Assembly (NCBI GenBank): GCA_902597425.1
Contig: CACJXT010000001.1
Coordinates: 1-64,000, forward strand
DNA from: an uncultured Pelagibacteraceae bacterium
Lineage (GTDB): Bacteria > Pseudomonadota > Alphaproteobacteria > Pelagibacterales > Pelagibacteraceae
DNA length: 64,000 nt
Direction: 5' to 3'
Shown here: in pieces, positions 19,816-28,754 of the stretch
How the letters are laid out: each line of letters starts with the position of its first letter
Position numbering within the stretch: position 1 is the first letter of the stretch
Notes under the pieces: generated by a model
What the model saw: only the letters and a program-made list of their open reading frames with translations
Databases searched by the model: none
Told to the model about the DNA's origin: nothing
Translations under genes and position numbers: made by a program

Positions 19816-20157
19816 ATGAATCTTACACACGCATATATATTTTTAGTTATAGCAATTATTTTTGAGCTAATTAGTACTAGTTCATTAAAGGATACTTATG
19901 GTTTTACTAAACTTTATCCTTCAATGATAGTCATAGTTGCTTTGTGTATTTGCCTATATCTTATGTCACATTCAATGAAGTTTATTCCAGTAGGAATAGT
20001 TTATGCCAGTTGGGCAGGACTAGGCATTGTAGGTATAACAATTATTGCGGCCATAAAATATAAACAAATTCCTAATATACCAACTATTTTAGGACTTTCT
20101 CTTATAGTTATTGGCGTAATTATTGTTCACTTGATGAATGATATAAAAGTAGATTAG
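19816..20157 (+). CDS. small multidrug resistance (SMR/EmrE-like) transporter
   Basis: 113 aa, 4 TM; HAYIFLVIAIIFELISTSSLKDTYGFTKLYPS; GIVYASWAGLGIVGI. Confidence 0.85.
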   Translation: MNLTHAYIFLVIAIIFELISTSSLKDTYGFTKLYPSMIVIVALCICLYLMSHSMKFIPVGIVYASWAGLGIVGITIIAAIKYKQIPNIPTILGLSLIVIGVIIVHLMNDIKVD

Positions 20158-20161
20158 TTAA

Positions 20162-20629
20162 TTATTTTTTTAGTTTACTTGAAAAGTGTAAATTTTCAGA
20201 CTTAAACTTCTCTTTGTGTTCGTTAATAAATTCATCCATAATTATTATTTTTTCTTTCTCAAACTCATCAACTTTTCTTAAATTTAGATCTATATATAGA
20301 GACAATACCTCTGTTGTTGCAGACAATATATTTTTATTTTTATCATACATTTCTAATTTATAATGTAGTCTTTTTTTGTCATGATCAAAATGAGAAAGAA
20401 AAACATTAACCTCATCATTATGTTTTACTTCATTATTATAAGTAGTGTGTGTTTCAACAACCATTGTACTTTTTTTTGTAGTTTTAGCAGAATGTTCACC
20501 CATTTTGAATTTTGACAAGATTATTTCTGCCCCCATATCAAATACTAAAATATAGTAAGATAAATTCATGTGGTTATTGTAGTCAGTCCATTCTTTAATT
20601 ATTTTTTTATTAGTAAGCAGAACTGACAT
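20162..20629 (-). CDS. thioesterase (hotdog fold, acyl-CoA thioester hydrolase-like)
   Basis: EWTDYNNHMNLSYYILVFDMG; THTTYNNEVKHNDEVNV. Confidence 0.7.
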   Translation of the reverse strand: MSVLLTNKKIIKEWTDYNNHMNLSYYILVFDMGAEIILSKFKMGEHSAKTTKKSTMVVETHTTYNNEVKHNDEVNVFLSHFDHDKKRLHYKLEMYDKNKNILSATTEVLSLYIDLNLRKVDEFEKEKIIIMDEFINEHKEKFKSENLHFSSKLKK

Positions 20630-20631
20630 TA

Positions 20632-21270
20632 TTATTTTACTTCTGATAAAATTTGTTCTGAGAGTTGTTTAATTTCTTCTACAGCTTGACTTTTTTTTTG
20701 TTTTTCAACAGCTGTTTTACCTTCACCCATAGAAGCCGCATAAATTTGGCGATTACCAATTATTGTTTTAGTTGCTAAAAGATTTAAGCTTTTGATAAAA
20801 TCATTTGTTTTACTAATAAGTTTAGATCTTTGATTGGCTCTGTTAATTTGTATTAAAATTTTTTTATTTGCTTTTTTTGCTATTTCCACAATTGCGCCTG
20901 TTGCCCAAAAATCAACATGAGAAGCTGACATAGGAATCAAAACTAAGTCTGCAGATTCAATAGATGGACGAGCATCTGATTCTATTTTTGGAGGAGTATC
21001 AATAATTACTATATCATGGTCTTTTTTTAATGCTTTTGACTCATACTGTGCTCCCCACAAACTAGCAGTTTTAAATGTTAAATTCTCGTTTGGAAGTTTT
21101 TTTTCTGCTCTTATCATAAACCATTTCCCCAAACTTCCTTGTGGATCAGTATCTATAATAGCAACTTTTAAGTTATGATATTTTATAAAAGCGAGAGCTA
21201 AATGAACAGCTAACGTTGTTTTTCCAGTACCACCTTTTTGTTGCGAGATTGTTATAACTTTCGATAGCAT
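20632..21270 (-). CDS. ParA-family ATPase
   Basis: ISQQKGGTGKTTLAVHLALAF deviant Walker A; AIIDTDPQGS; DIVIIDTPP. Confidence 0.85.
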   Translation of the reverse strand: MLSKVITISQQKGGTGKTTLAVHLALAFIKYHNLKVAIIDTDPQGSLGKWFMIRAEKKLPNENLTFKTASLWGAQYESKALKKDHDIVIIDTPPKIESDARPSIESADLVLIPMSASHVDFWATGAIVEIAKKANKKILIQINRANQRSKLISKTNDFIKSLNLLATKTIIGNRQIYAASMGEGKTAVEKQKKSQAVEEIKQLSEQILSEVK

Positions 21271-21373
21271 TTATACATATTATAATTAATAAATGTTCAA
21301 CGAAATAAAATTATAAACGTTCTTATTATTCTTTATTTTGAAAGATAAATTAAAAAAAATTATTAAAACAAGT

Positions 21374-21426
21374 TCTAGTTTTGATTGAATTTTAAAAAAT
21401 CTAGCAAGGATTGAATTTTTAAAAAA
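21374..21426. repeat. tandem direct repeat, two abutting imperfect 26/27-bp copies upstream of the rhodopsin gene
   Basis: TCTAGTTTTGATTGAATTTTAAAAAA immediately followed by TCTAGCAAGGATTGAATTTTTAAAAAA. Confidence 0.8.
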
Positions 21427-21588
21427 AATTAATTTTTTTACTTAATTTAAAATAATTTTCCCGTTAATCTACTTCTAAAATATATATATAAAAAAAATTA
21501 TCTTATTTTAGATTGATTTGTGAGAAAATCTAAACTTAAATACTAAAAAATTTAAAATAATTTTAAAATAGGGAGTGAGAAGCAGTTC

Positions 21589-22287
21589 ATGAACAAATTA
21601 TTGCTGCCACAGGACATTGTTGGAGGATCTTTTTGGCTAATTTCTGTTGCGATGATTGGTGCAGCGATATTTTTCTTCCTTGAAAGGGCTCGCCTGTCGA
21701 ACAGATGGGGTACAGTCATGAATCTTGTGGGCGTGATAGCCCTTATGTCTTCGATACACTACTTCTATGCAAAAAATTTATGGATTTTAAATGGTCAGGC
21801 ACCTACTTCGTTGAGGTATATAGACTGGATCTTGACCTTCCCACTTACAATTTTGACTTTTTATGTAATGCTTAAGTCGGTTACCGACGTTAAAAGGGGA
21901 ATGTTTTGGCGTTTACTTGTCGGAACACTCGTTTGGGTGATAGCGCAACTCCTAGGAGCTTATGGATATATGAGCGTTACTCTTGGATTCCTGGTGGGTA
22001 TTGTTGGATGGCTTTACATTGTAGGTGAACTTTATATGGGAGATACAGGAAGAAAAAATGCTGCTTGTGGTAATGAAAGTGTTCAAATGGCATTTTTTGC
22101 GAATAGATTAATTATTACCATAGGTTTTTCAATCTATCATATTGGATATTTTATAGAGCACTTAGCTGGAGGAGCAAACATAAACAGCTTAAACATAATT
22201 TACAACTTAGCCGACGTATTGAATAAAATTATTTTTGGTATGATAATTTATAGTGCGGCTTTAGAAGATACAAAGAAAGGAGCTTGA
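21589..22287 (+). CDS. proteorhodopsin-family protein, flotillin-associated (FArhodopsin) type, DTT motif
   Basis: LRYIDWILTFPLTILTFYVML helix C; NLADVLNKIIFGMIIYSAALE helix G with retinal Lys; His in SSIHYFYAKNLW; SD AGGGAGTGAG; followed by a flotillin gene. Confidence 0.95.
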   Translation: MNKLLLPQDIVGGSFWLISVAMIGAAIFFFLERARLSNRWGTVMNLVGVIALMSSIHYFYAKNLWILNGQAPTSLRYIDWILTFPLTILTFYVMLKSVTDVKRGMFWRLLVGTLVWVIAQLLGAYGYMSVTLGFLVGIVGWLYIVGELYMGDTGRKNAACGNESVQMAFFANRLIITIGFSIYHIGYFIEHLAGGANINSLNIIYNLADVLNKIIFGMIIYSAALEDTKKGA

Positions 22288-22305
22288 ATTAAGGAGGAAT
22301 AATTT

Positions 22306-24276
22306 ATGACAAAAGGAGCAGATATAATAGCAGCAATAATTTTATTAGCACTAGCAATAGCGATTATAGTTTATCTATTGCATTGGCTGTACAGAAGATC
22401 TTCAAAGGAGGTATCTTTTGTAAGAACGGGAATGCTTGGTGAGAAAGTTGTTATCTCAGGTGGAGCCTTCGTCTTACCTATAGTTCACAACATTACCCAA
22501 GTAGGAATGCGTACTCTAAGCTTAAACATAAAAAGAGCTGGTGATAAATCACTTATTACAAAAGATCGAATGAGGGCAGAATTAGTAACAGAATTTTTTA
22601 CAAAAGTACCACCAGAACAAAGAGCTGTTGCGACTGCAGCACAAACCTTAGGTAATAGAACTCTTGATCCCGAACATTTAAGAGAAGTAGTTGCAGGCCG
22701 TTTTGCAGATGCACTTGGAGAAGTTGCAGCAAAAATGACATTAGATGAAATTCAAGAAAACAGAGGACAATTTGTAAAAGAAGTTACAAAAATTGCTAAT
22801 GAATCAATAGGTCATACAGGTTTAGCATTAGAAACTGTTTCTATTATATCATTAGATCAAACGCCAATTGAACAATTTAATCCTGCAAACACTTTTGACT
22901 CTCAAGGCTTAACACAATTAACAGAGCAGATTGAATCTAGAAAGAAAAAAAGAAATGATATTACGCAAGATACAAAAATTTCAATTGAAAATAAAAATTT
23001 AGAAACAGTTCAAAAAGAGTTAGAGATTAAAAAGAACGAAGAATTTTCTAGATATCAGCAAGAAAGAGAAGTGGCTATTCAAAAAGCAAAAGAAAGAACA
23101 GAAACTGTAAAACAAAGAGCAGAAAAAGAACGAGAAGCCGAAGAAGCTGAAATAAGAAGTCAAGAACAAATAGAAGTAGCAAAAATCTCTCAAAACCAAG
23201 TTATTGAAGTTGAAAGAAAATTAACTGAAACAAGGCTGGTCGAAGAAATTGAAAAAAGAAGAAAAGAACAAAATGAGCTGGAGAAAAATTCAGCTTATGA
23301 AATAAGACAAAAAGATCTTGATACAGAAGTTAAGATTTTGAATCTAGACAAAGAAAGTGAGTATGCACGCTTAGAAAAGCAAAGACTTGTTGATATGAAA
23401 CGTGCTCAAGAAAAAGCTACTATAATTAAAGAACAATCTGAAAGACAAAAAGATGCTGAAGAAGCGCAAATAATTTCTGAACAAGAAATTAAGAATGCCA
23501 AAATTGCTCAACAAAGAAATTTAGATGCCCATAGAATTGAGTCAGAAAGAGAAACAAGACTTCTTGATATAGAAAAAGCAAAAAGATTAAGTATAGAGGA
23601 ACATCAAAAAAATCTTGAAATTATAAATAAATCAAAGCAGGTTTTAAGATCTAAAGCTGAAGAACAATCTACCAAAGCTAAAGCAATAGAGGCTGAAGAA
23701 AAAGCTAACTCAGCTAGATACGTTGAAAAAGCGCAAGGAATTAAAAAAGTTGATGTCATCACTGCAGCTTCTAAAGCAGAGCAAGATAGATTTGCAACTA
23801 TGGCAGCAAAACTGAGATATGAGATAGATGCTGCTGGTAAAGAAGCATTAAATGCAGCTGAAAATTTAAGAAGTGATGCAAGTAGAAGAAGCGCTTTAAG
23901 ACTAAAACTTGCTGAAAAAATTGAAGGCATTATTAGAGAAAGCGTTAAACCAATGGCAAATATTGGAGATATTAAAATTGTTGATGTTAATGGTTTACCT
24001 GGTTTTAGTGGAACTTCTGGTTCAGGAGGCAGTGGTGAAGCAGTAACCGCAGGAGGATCTGGAAGAAGTGGCAATCTAGCAGATAACGTAGTTAGTTCTG
24101 CATTACGTTATAGAGCACACCAACCATTTCTAGATAGTTTGCTTAAAGAAATTGGAATGAATCCTGGAGAAATAAGCAATATCAGAAATATTCTTGGTGA
24201 CTATGAAAATCCTAAAAAAGATTATCATATGAACTTTGATAAAGATCCAACTAAAGGAACCAAGGGTTCTAAGTAA
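22306..24276 (+). CDS. flotillin / band-7 (SPFH) family protein
   Basis: N-terminal TM then SPFH domain (RMRAELVTEFFTKVPPE...LREVVAGRFADALGEVAAKMTLDEIQENR) and long E/K/R/Q coiled coil. Confidence 0.9.
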   Translation: MTKGADIIAAIILLALAIAIIVYLLHWLYRRSSKEVSFVRTGMLGEKVVISGGAFVLPIVHNITQVGMRTLSLNIKRAGDKSLITKDRMRAELVTEFFTKVPPEQRAVATAAQTLGNRTLDPEHLREVVAGRFADALGEVAAKMTLDEIQENRGQFVKEVTKIANESIGHTGLALETVSIISLDQTPIEQFNPANTFDSQGLTQLTEQIESRKKKRNDITQDTKISIENKNLETVQKELEIKKNEEFSRYQQEREVAIQKAKERTETVKQRAEKEREAEEAEIRSQEQIEVAKISQNQVIEVERKLTETRLVEEIEKRRKEQNELEKNSAYEIRQKDLDTEVKILNLDKESEYARLEKQRLVDMKRAQEKATIIKEQSERQKDAEEAQIISEQEIKNAKIAQQRNLDAHRIESERETRLLDIEKAKRLSIEEHQKNLEIINKSKQVLRSKAEEQSTKAKAIEAEEKANSARYVEKAQGIKKVDVITAASKAEQDRFATMAAKLRYEIDAAGKEALNAAENLRSDASRRSALRLKLAEKIEGIIRESVKPMANIGDIKIVDVNGLPGFSGTSGSGGSGEAVTAGGSGRSGNLADNVVSSALRYRAHQPFLDSLLKEIGMNPGEISNIRNILGDYENPKKDYHMNFDKDPTKGTKGSK

Positions 24277-24291
24277 CGAAAGTAAAATATT

Positions 24292-24681
24292 ATGAGTAGT
24301 GAGTTAGATAATTGGGCAAAGAAATATGAGGAGGCTACTAATAGTGACGAAACTATTGGAGCAATGGCGAAGTATTATACTTGCTCCTTTATGTTTGATA
24401 TGGAAAAAGCAAAAGTAATTATTGAAATGCATGATGGTAAAGTAAAAAACATTAATACAAATCCTTCACCTTTAGATCCATATGACTTTGCTTTAAGAGC
24501 ATCAGCAAAAACTTGGAGAGAATTTGGCCAACAAATGCCAAAACCAATGTATCACGGTATATGGTCAGCAAGTTTTTTAAAAGATTTAAAAATTGAAGGC
24601 AATCATTTAATTTTAATGAAAAATCTTAGAAATTTTACAGTTCAGTTTGAAATATTAAGAAAAACAGGAGTACCAGTTTAA
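24292..24681 (+). CDS. conserved hypothetical, 129 aa (possibly SCP2-like fold)
   Basis: ORF in tight co-directional series; no motif recognised with certainty. Confidence 0.65.
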   Translation: MSSELDNWAKKYEEATNSDETIGAMAKYYTCSFMFDMEKAKVIIEMHDGKVKNINTNPSPLDPYDFALRASAKTWREFGQQMPKPMYHGIWSASFLKDLKIEGNHLILMKNLRNFTVQFEILRKTGVPV

Positions 24682-24712
24682 TGAAAAATTTTAAATTACA
24701 AGGAGTATTAAA

Positions 24713-25567
24713 ATGGTAAAACATCATGATGTAGTAGGTCGTTATGTTACTATTGAGGTTGACGATTGTGAATACAAAGTTTTTTATCTTCAAAATGGAA
24801 AAGGTATACCTTTAATTTGCCAACATACTGCTGGATGTCATAATCATCAATGGAGAGGTTTACTTGAGGACCCAGAAATTACTAAAGATTATAATGTTAT
24901 AGCTTATGATCTTCCAAGACATGGTAAATCAGACCCTCCACATAATAAAGAATGGTGGAAAGAAGAATATAAATTAAAAGCTGAACACTACTGTAATTTT
25001 ATTGTAAAATTGTGTGATGCTTTAGGTTTACAAAAACCTATTTTTATGGGTTCATCTTTTGGTGGAAATGTTGCCTTACAATTAGCATTACGTCATCCAA
25101 ATAAATTTAGAGCTGTAATACCTGTGGAAGCAGCAGATTATGCACCAGGTTTTTATTTAGATTGGTGGAGACATCCTCACGCAAATGCTGCTCAAGTTTG
25201 TGCCAGTGGAACATGGGATCTAATGGCGCCACAATCTCCTGAAAAAGATAGATGGTTAACTTGGCATTACTATACTCAAGGCTCAGAAGCATTTAAAGGA
25301 GATTTATATTTTTACTCTGTTGATCATGATTTGAGAAAAGAATTAAAAAATATTGATGGACATAAATGCCCTGTCGTAATGCTGACAGGAACATATGATT
25401 ATTTAACACCACCAGAGGCAACGGAGAATACTGCAAGACAAATAAAAGGAGGAGTTTATATAGAAATGACTGATATAGGACACTTTCCAATGAGTGAAAA
25501 TCATGAAGTATTTAGAGTTTATTTAATGGAAGCTTTAAAAATTATTAAAGAAAGGACCAACAAATAA
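24713..25567 (+). CDS. alpha/beta-fold hydrolase
   Basis: GSSFGGNVALQLALRHPNKFRAV nucleophile elbow; MTDIGHFPMSEN catalytic His; SD AAGGAG. Confidence 0.85.
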   Translation: MVKHHDVVGRYVTIEVDDCEYKVFYLQNGKGIPLICQHTAGCHNHQWRGLLEDPEITKDYNVIAYDLPRHGKSDPPHNKEWWKEEYKLKAEHYCNFIVKLCDALGLQKPIFMGSSFGGNVALQLALRHPNKFRAVIPVEAADYAPGFYLDWWRHPHANAAQVCASGTWDLMAPQSPEKDRWLTWHYYTQGSEAFKGDLYFYSVDHDLRKELKNIDGHKCPVVMLTGTYDYLTPPEATENTARQIKGGVYIEMTDIGHFPMSENHEVFRVYLMEALKIIKERTNK

Positions 25568-25570
25568 TTT

Positions 25571-25990
25571 ATGACTAAAGACAAAACTGGGGTACAGCTA
25601 AATCAAGGTCACACAAGCACAGACGATTATATAACTCGTACTTACGTTCTTCCTTTATTAAAAGATGAAAAAATGAGAAATAAATTAATTGCAGAACACA
25701 GAGCATGTCCTGTTGGCAAAGCTGCTCAACCTCACAAAGGCCAACCAATGGTAGAGCATAGTAAAGAACTTCAAATTGTTTTAGATAAACTTAGACGACA
25801 GCCAATGCATATAAAAAAATATGTAACAGTTTGCAAAAAAGATTTTGTAGATTATAGAATAGGTATTGTAACTGGAGTAAGAGGTCAGCCGGTTAAAATT
25901 TTAGAAGAGTCTTTTTCTTCAGAAGAAGCCTGTGAGCATGCTATTTTTTTAAAGAGAGTTGTAGATTTATTAGAAAGATATGCAGAATGA
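25571..25990 (+). CDS. N,N-dimethylformamidase small-subunit-like protein
   Basis: 139 aa directly upstream of the large-subunit-like gene; C-terminus DYRIG...FSSEEACEHAIFLKRVVDLLERYAE resembles the recalled DMFase small subunit ending (YRIA...FKTEEEAMHAVFLRRIEDV). Confidence 0.55.
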   Translation: MTKDKTGVQLNQGHTSTDDYITRTYVLPLLKDEKMRNKLIAEHRACPVGKAAQPHKGQPMVEHSKELQIVLDKLRRQPMHIKKYVTVCKKDFVDYRIGIVTGVRGQPVKILEESFSSEEACEHAIFLKRVVDLLERYAE

Positions 25991-26012
25991 TTAATCATTT
26001 TAAAAGGTTAAA

Positions 26013-28370
26013 ATGTTAAGAATTACTGGCTATAGCGATAAATATTCTGCTTTTCCTGGAGAAAAAGTTAAGTTTTATGTGAATGCAGAAAAAAAAGAAA
26101 ATTATGATGTTCAAATTGTTAGATTAATTCATGGAGATACAAATCCAGAAGGTCCTGGCTATAAAGAAGAAGAAATAGGAGCACAATGTAATAAAACGTA
26201 TCAAGGAAGAAACCAAAGAATACATGGTGGTTCTTACGTTGTTATTCCTCAAGATCAAAGATTAAATACATCTAGCTTTACTTTGCAAGCATATATATTT
26301 CCAACAACTTCAGAGAAAGGAAGACAAGGTATTTTAACAAAATGGAATGATAAAGCTAAAAGTGGATATGGACTTTTCATTGATGAAAATGCATGTCTTT
26401 CAGTGATGATAGGAGATGGTGCTGGTCAAATCATGAATCTTTCTAGTGAAAAAAAATTAATGAATAAAATTTGGTATCTTGTAGCCGCAAGTTATGATGC
26501 TGAGACTGGAAAAGTTAAATTATATCAAGAACCATGTGTAACACCAACAAATGGTGGACTGGGTATGTCATTACTTCATCCTGCCGATGAAACAACATCA
26601 TTTGTCGAAGCAACAAATAATTTAAAACCAAGGGCAAACGATGCACCTTTTTTAATGGCAGCATGTACATTAAATGATCGTTCAGGAAGACATATTCAAG
26701 GAGCTCACTATAAAGAAGCAATAGAGCCAGTTGAATTACCAGAACAAACTTTAACTTATAATGGTAAAATCGATAGACCAAGATTAAGTAAAAAAGCTTT
26801 ATCTAAAGCAGAAATTGAATCTTTAGCAAGAGGCTACGGCGGCTGTCCATCAGACTTAAGATCAGAGGTAATCGGAGCTTGGGATTTTCATGCAAATATA
26901 ACTACAAATATTGCTTCAACCTATATTTTAGATACGACTTCAAACCATCTAAATGGTTTTATAATCAATTTACCATGTAGAGGAATGACTGGTTATAATT
27001 GGACAGCAGATGAGATGGTTTTTCACCATAAACCTGAAGAGTATGGAGCGATACACTTTCATGATGATGATATTGATGACGCAAGATGGGAAGTTGATTT
27101 TACTTATGATGTTCCTGATTTAATAAAAAGTGGAGTTTATGCTGCAAGATTAAGAATTAATGGAGAAGACTCTCCTGAGACAGAAGATTTTATTCCATTT
27201 GTAATAAAACCTCCAAAAGGCAAAACAACTTCAAAACTTTTATTTGTATTGCCTTCAAACAGCTATATGGCTTATTCAAATGATAACTTAGGAACAAATT
27301 CAGTAGTTGCTCAATTATTAGCTGGCAAAGTTCCAGTTCTATCTGCGTCAGATTTATATTTAAACGAACATAGAGAATATGGATTATCAACTTATTCTAA
27401 ACATTCAGATGGGAGTGGTGTTGCTATTTCATCAAGATTAAGACCTATACTTAATATGAGACCAAAATATAGACACTGGTTGTCACCTTCTTTATGGCAA
27501 TTAAATGCAGATCTTCATTTAACAGATTGGCTTGAAGAAAAAAATTTAGATTTTGATGTTGTTACAGATGAAGATTTACATATTGAAGGTGTTGATATGT
27601 TAAATCGTTATAGATGTGTTTTAACTGGATCGCACCCAGAATATAGCTCAGAAAAAATGCTTGCTGCATATGAATCGTATCAATTAAATGGTGGGAGATG
27701 GATATATTTAGGTTCTGATGGTTTTTATTGGATTAGTGAATATCATCCAGATAACCCAAATATTATAGAAGTTAGAAAAGGAGAGGCAGGGACAAGAGCT
27801 TGGACAGCAAATCCAGGAGAATATAATAATGCTTTTGATGGAAAATATGGTGGAATGTGGAGAGCAAGAGGAAGAATTCCATCTAAAGTTTGTGGTCTAA
27901 CTTTTACAGCTTATGGATTTGATGTTTCTTCATATTATAAACGAGAACCTGATAGTAAAAGACCAGAATGTTCATGGATTTTTGAAGGTGTTGGAGACGA
28001 TGAGGTTATTGGAGATTTTGGTTTAGTTGGAGGAGGTGCTGCTGGACTTGAGCTTGACAGATATGATCTAGATTTTGGAACACCTCATAACGCTTATTTA
28101 TTAGCAAGATCAGAAAATCATACAAACTTGATGATGCAAGTTAATGAAGAAATCCATTTTACAGTGAGAGGTTTTTATGGTGGAGGAACAGAAAACCCTA
28201 TGGTTAGAGCTGATATGATATATTATAAAACTCCAAATGATGGAGCATTGTTTGCACCTGGTTCTCTCTCTTGGTGTGGAAGTTTGTCTTACAACAATTA
28301 TAATAATAATGTTTCTAAAATTCTTGAGAATGCAATAAGAGGATTTTTAAAGGAGGGGCCATTACCTTAA
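26013..28370 (+). CDS. N,N-dimethylformamidase large-subunit-like protein (LamG-like plus glutamine-amidotransferase-like domains)
   Basis: 785 aa; FTLQAYIFPTTSEKGRQGILTKWN...GYGLFIDENACLSVMIGDG LamG-like region; LLFVLPSNSYMAYSNDN; TGSHPEYSSEKMLAAYESYQLNGGRWIYLGSDGFYW. Confidence 0.8.
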   Translation: MLRITGYSDKYSAFPGEKVKFYVNAEKKENYDVQIVRLIHGDTNPEGPGYKEEEIGAQCNKTYQGRNQRIHGGSYVVIPQDQRLNTSSFTLQAYIFPTTSEKGRQGILTKWNDKAKSGYGLFIDENACLSVMIGDGAGQIMNLSSEKKLMNKIWYLVAASYDAETGKVKLYQEPCVTPTNGGLGMSLLHPADETTSFVEATNNLKPRANDAPFLMAACTLNDRSGRHIQGAHYKEAIEPVELPEQTLTYNGKIDRPRLSKKALSKAEIESLARGYGGCPSDLRSEVIGAWDFHANITTNIASTYILDTTSNHLNGFIINLPCRGMTGYNWTADEMVFHHKPEEYGAIHFHDDDIDDARWEVDFTYDVPDLIKSGVYAARLRINGEDSPETEDFIPFVIKPPKGKTTSKLLFVLPSNSYMAYSNDNLGTNSVVAQLLAGKVPVLSASDLYLNEHREYGLSTYSKHSDGSGVAISSRLRPILNMRPKYRHWLSPSLWQLNADLHLTDWLEEKNLDFDVVTDEDLHIEGVDMLNRYRCVLTGSHPEYSSEKMLAAYESYQLNGGRWIYLGSDGFYWISEYHPDNPNIIEVRKGEAGTRAWTANPGEYNNAFDGKYGGMWRARGRIPSKVCGLTFTAYGFDVSSYYKREPDSKRPECSWIFEGVGDDEVIGDFGLVGGGAAGLELDRYDLDFGTPHNAYLLARSENHTNLMMQVNEEIHFTVRGFYGGGTENPMVRADMIYYKTPNDGALFAPGSLSWCGSLSYNNYNNNVSKILENAIRGFLKEGPLP

Positions 28371-28738
28371 TGAGCAAACCTCAATTTACAAGACCAGAAG
28401 GAACAGGTGGTAAAAGCATATTAGGATCTGATAATGTTACACCTTTTAATGAATTAGAAAAAAATGCTTTAGGAAACTTAGATGAAGACAAACTAAATGA
28501 ACTAGCTAAAAGTCTTTTTACTTTAAATAATAGAAAATACGGACCTATACCAGGAGCTTATATGGTAATGTGTACTAAGCCTGGTAAAGAATGGTGTGTT
28601 GCTCAGCTTAATGCAGATAGAGCAAAACCTTTTATTATATTTGAAGATAAAGTTTTCACTTCAATTGAATCAGCACAGAAAGAAGCAGAAAGAATTAAAA
28701 AAGAGCGAGGTGAAACAGCACCAAGGCGTTGTACCTAA
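28370..28738 (+). CDS. hypothetical protein, 122 aa
   Basis: ATG overlaps the stop region of the upstream gene; NRKYGPIPGAYMVMCTKPGKEWCVAQLNADRAKPFIIFEDKVFTSIESAQKEAERIK; family unknown to me. Confidence 0.7.
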   Translation: MSKPQFTRPEGTGGKSILGSDNVTPFNELEKNALGNLDEDKLNELAKSLFTLNNRKYGPIPGAYMVMCTKPGKEWCVAQLNADRAKPFIIFEDKVFTSIESAQKEAERIKKERGETAPRRCT

Positions 28739-28754
28739 ATTTAAAAAGGATTAA

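Noticed and set aside
21477-21500. TATATATATA tract followed by poly-A upstream of the rhodopsin gene
   Set aside because: Simple AT-rich promoter-region sequence; similar tracts occur throughout the window
22906-23700. Apparent internal repeats in the flotillin gene (recurring KxxRxxEE blocks)
   Set aside because: Explained by long coiled-coil heptads rather than a DNA-level repeat
23604-24074. 156-aa minus ORF opposite the flotillin C-terminal part
   Set aside because: Shadow of Ala/Glu/Lys coiled-coil codons on the opposite strand
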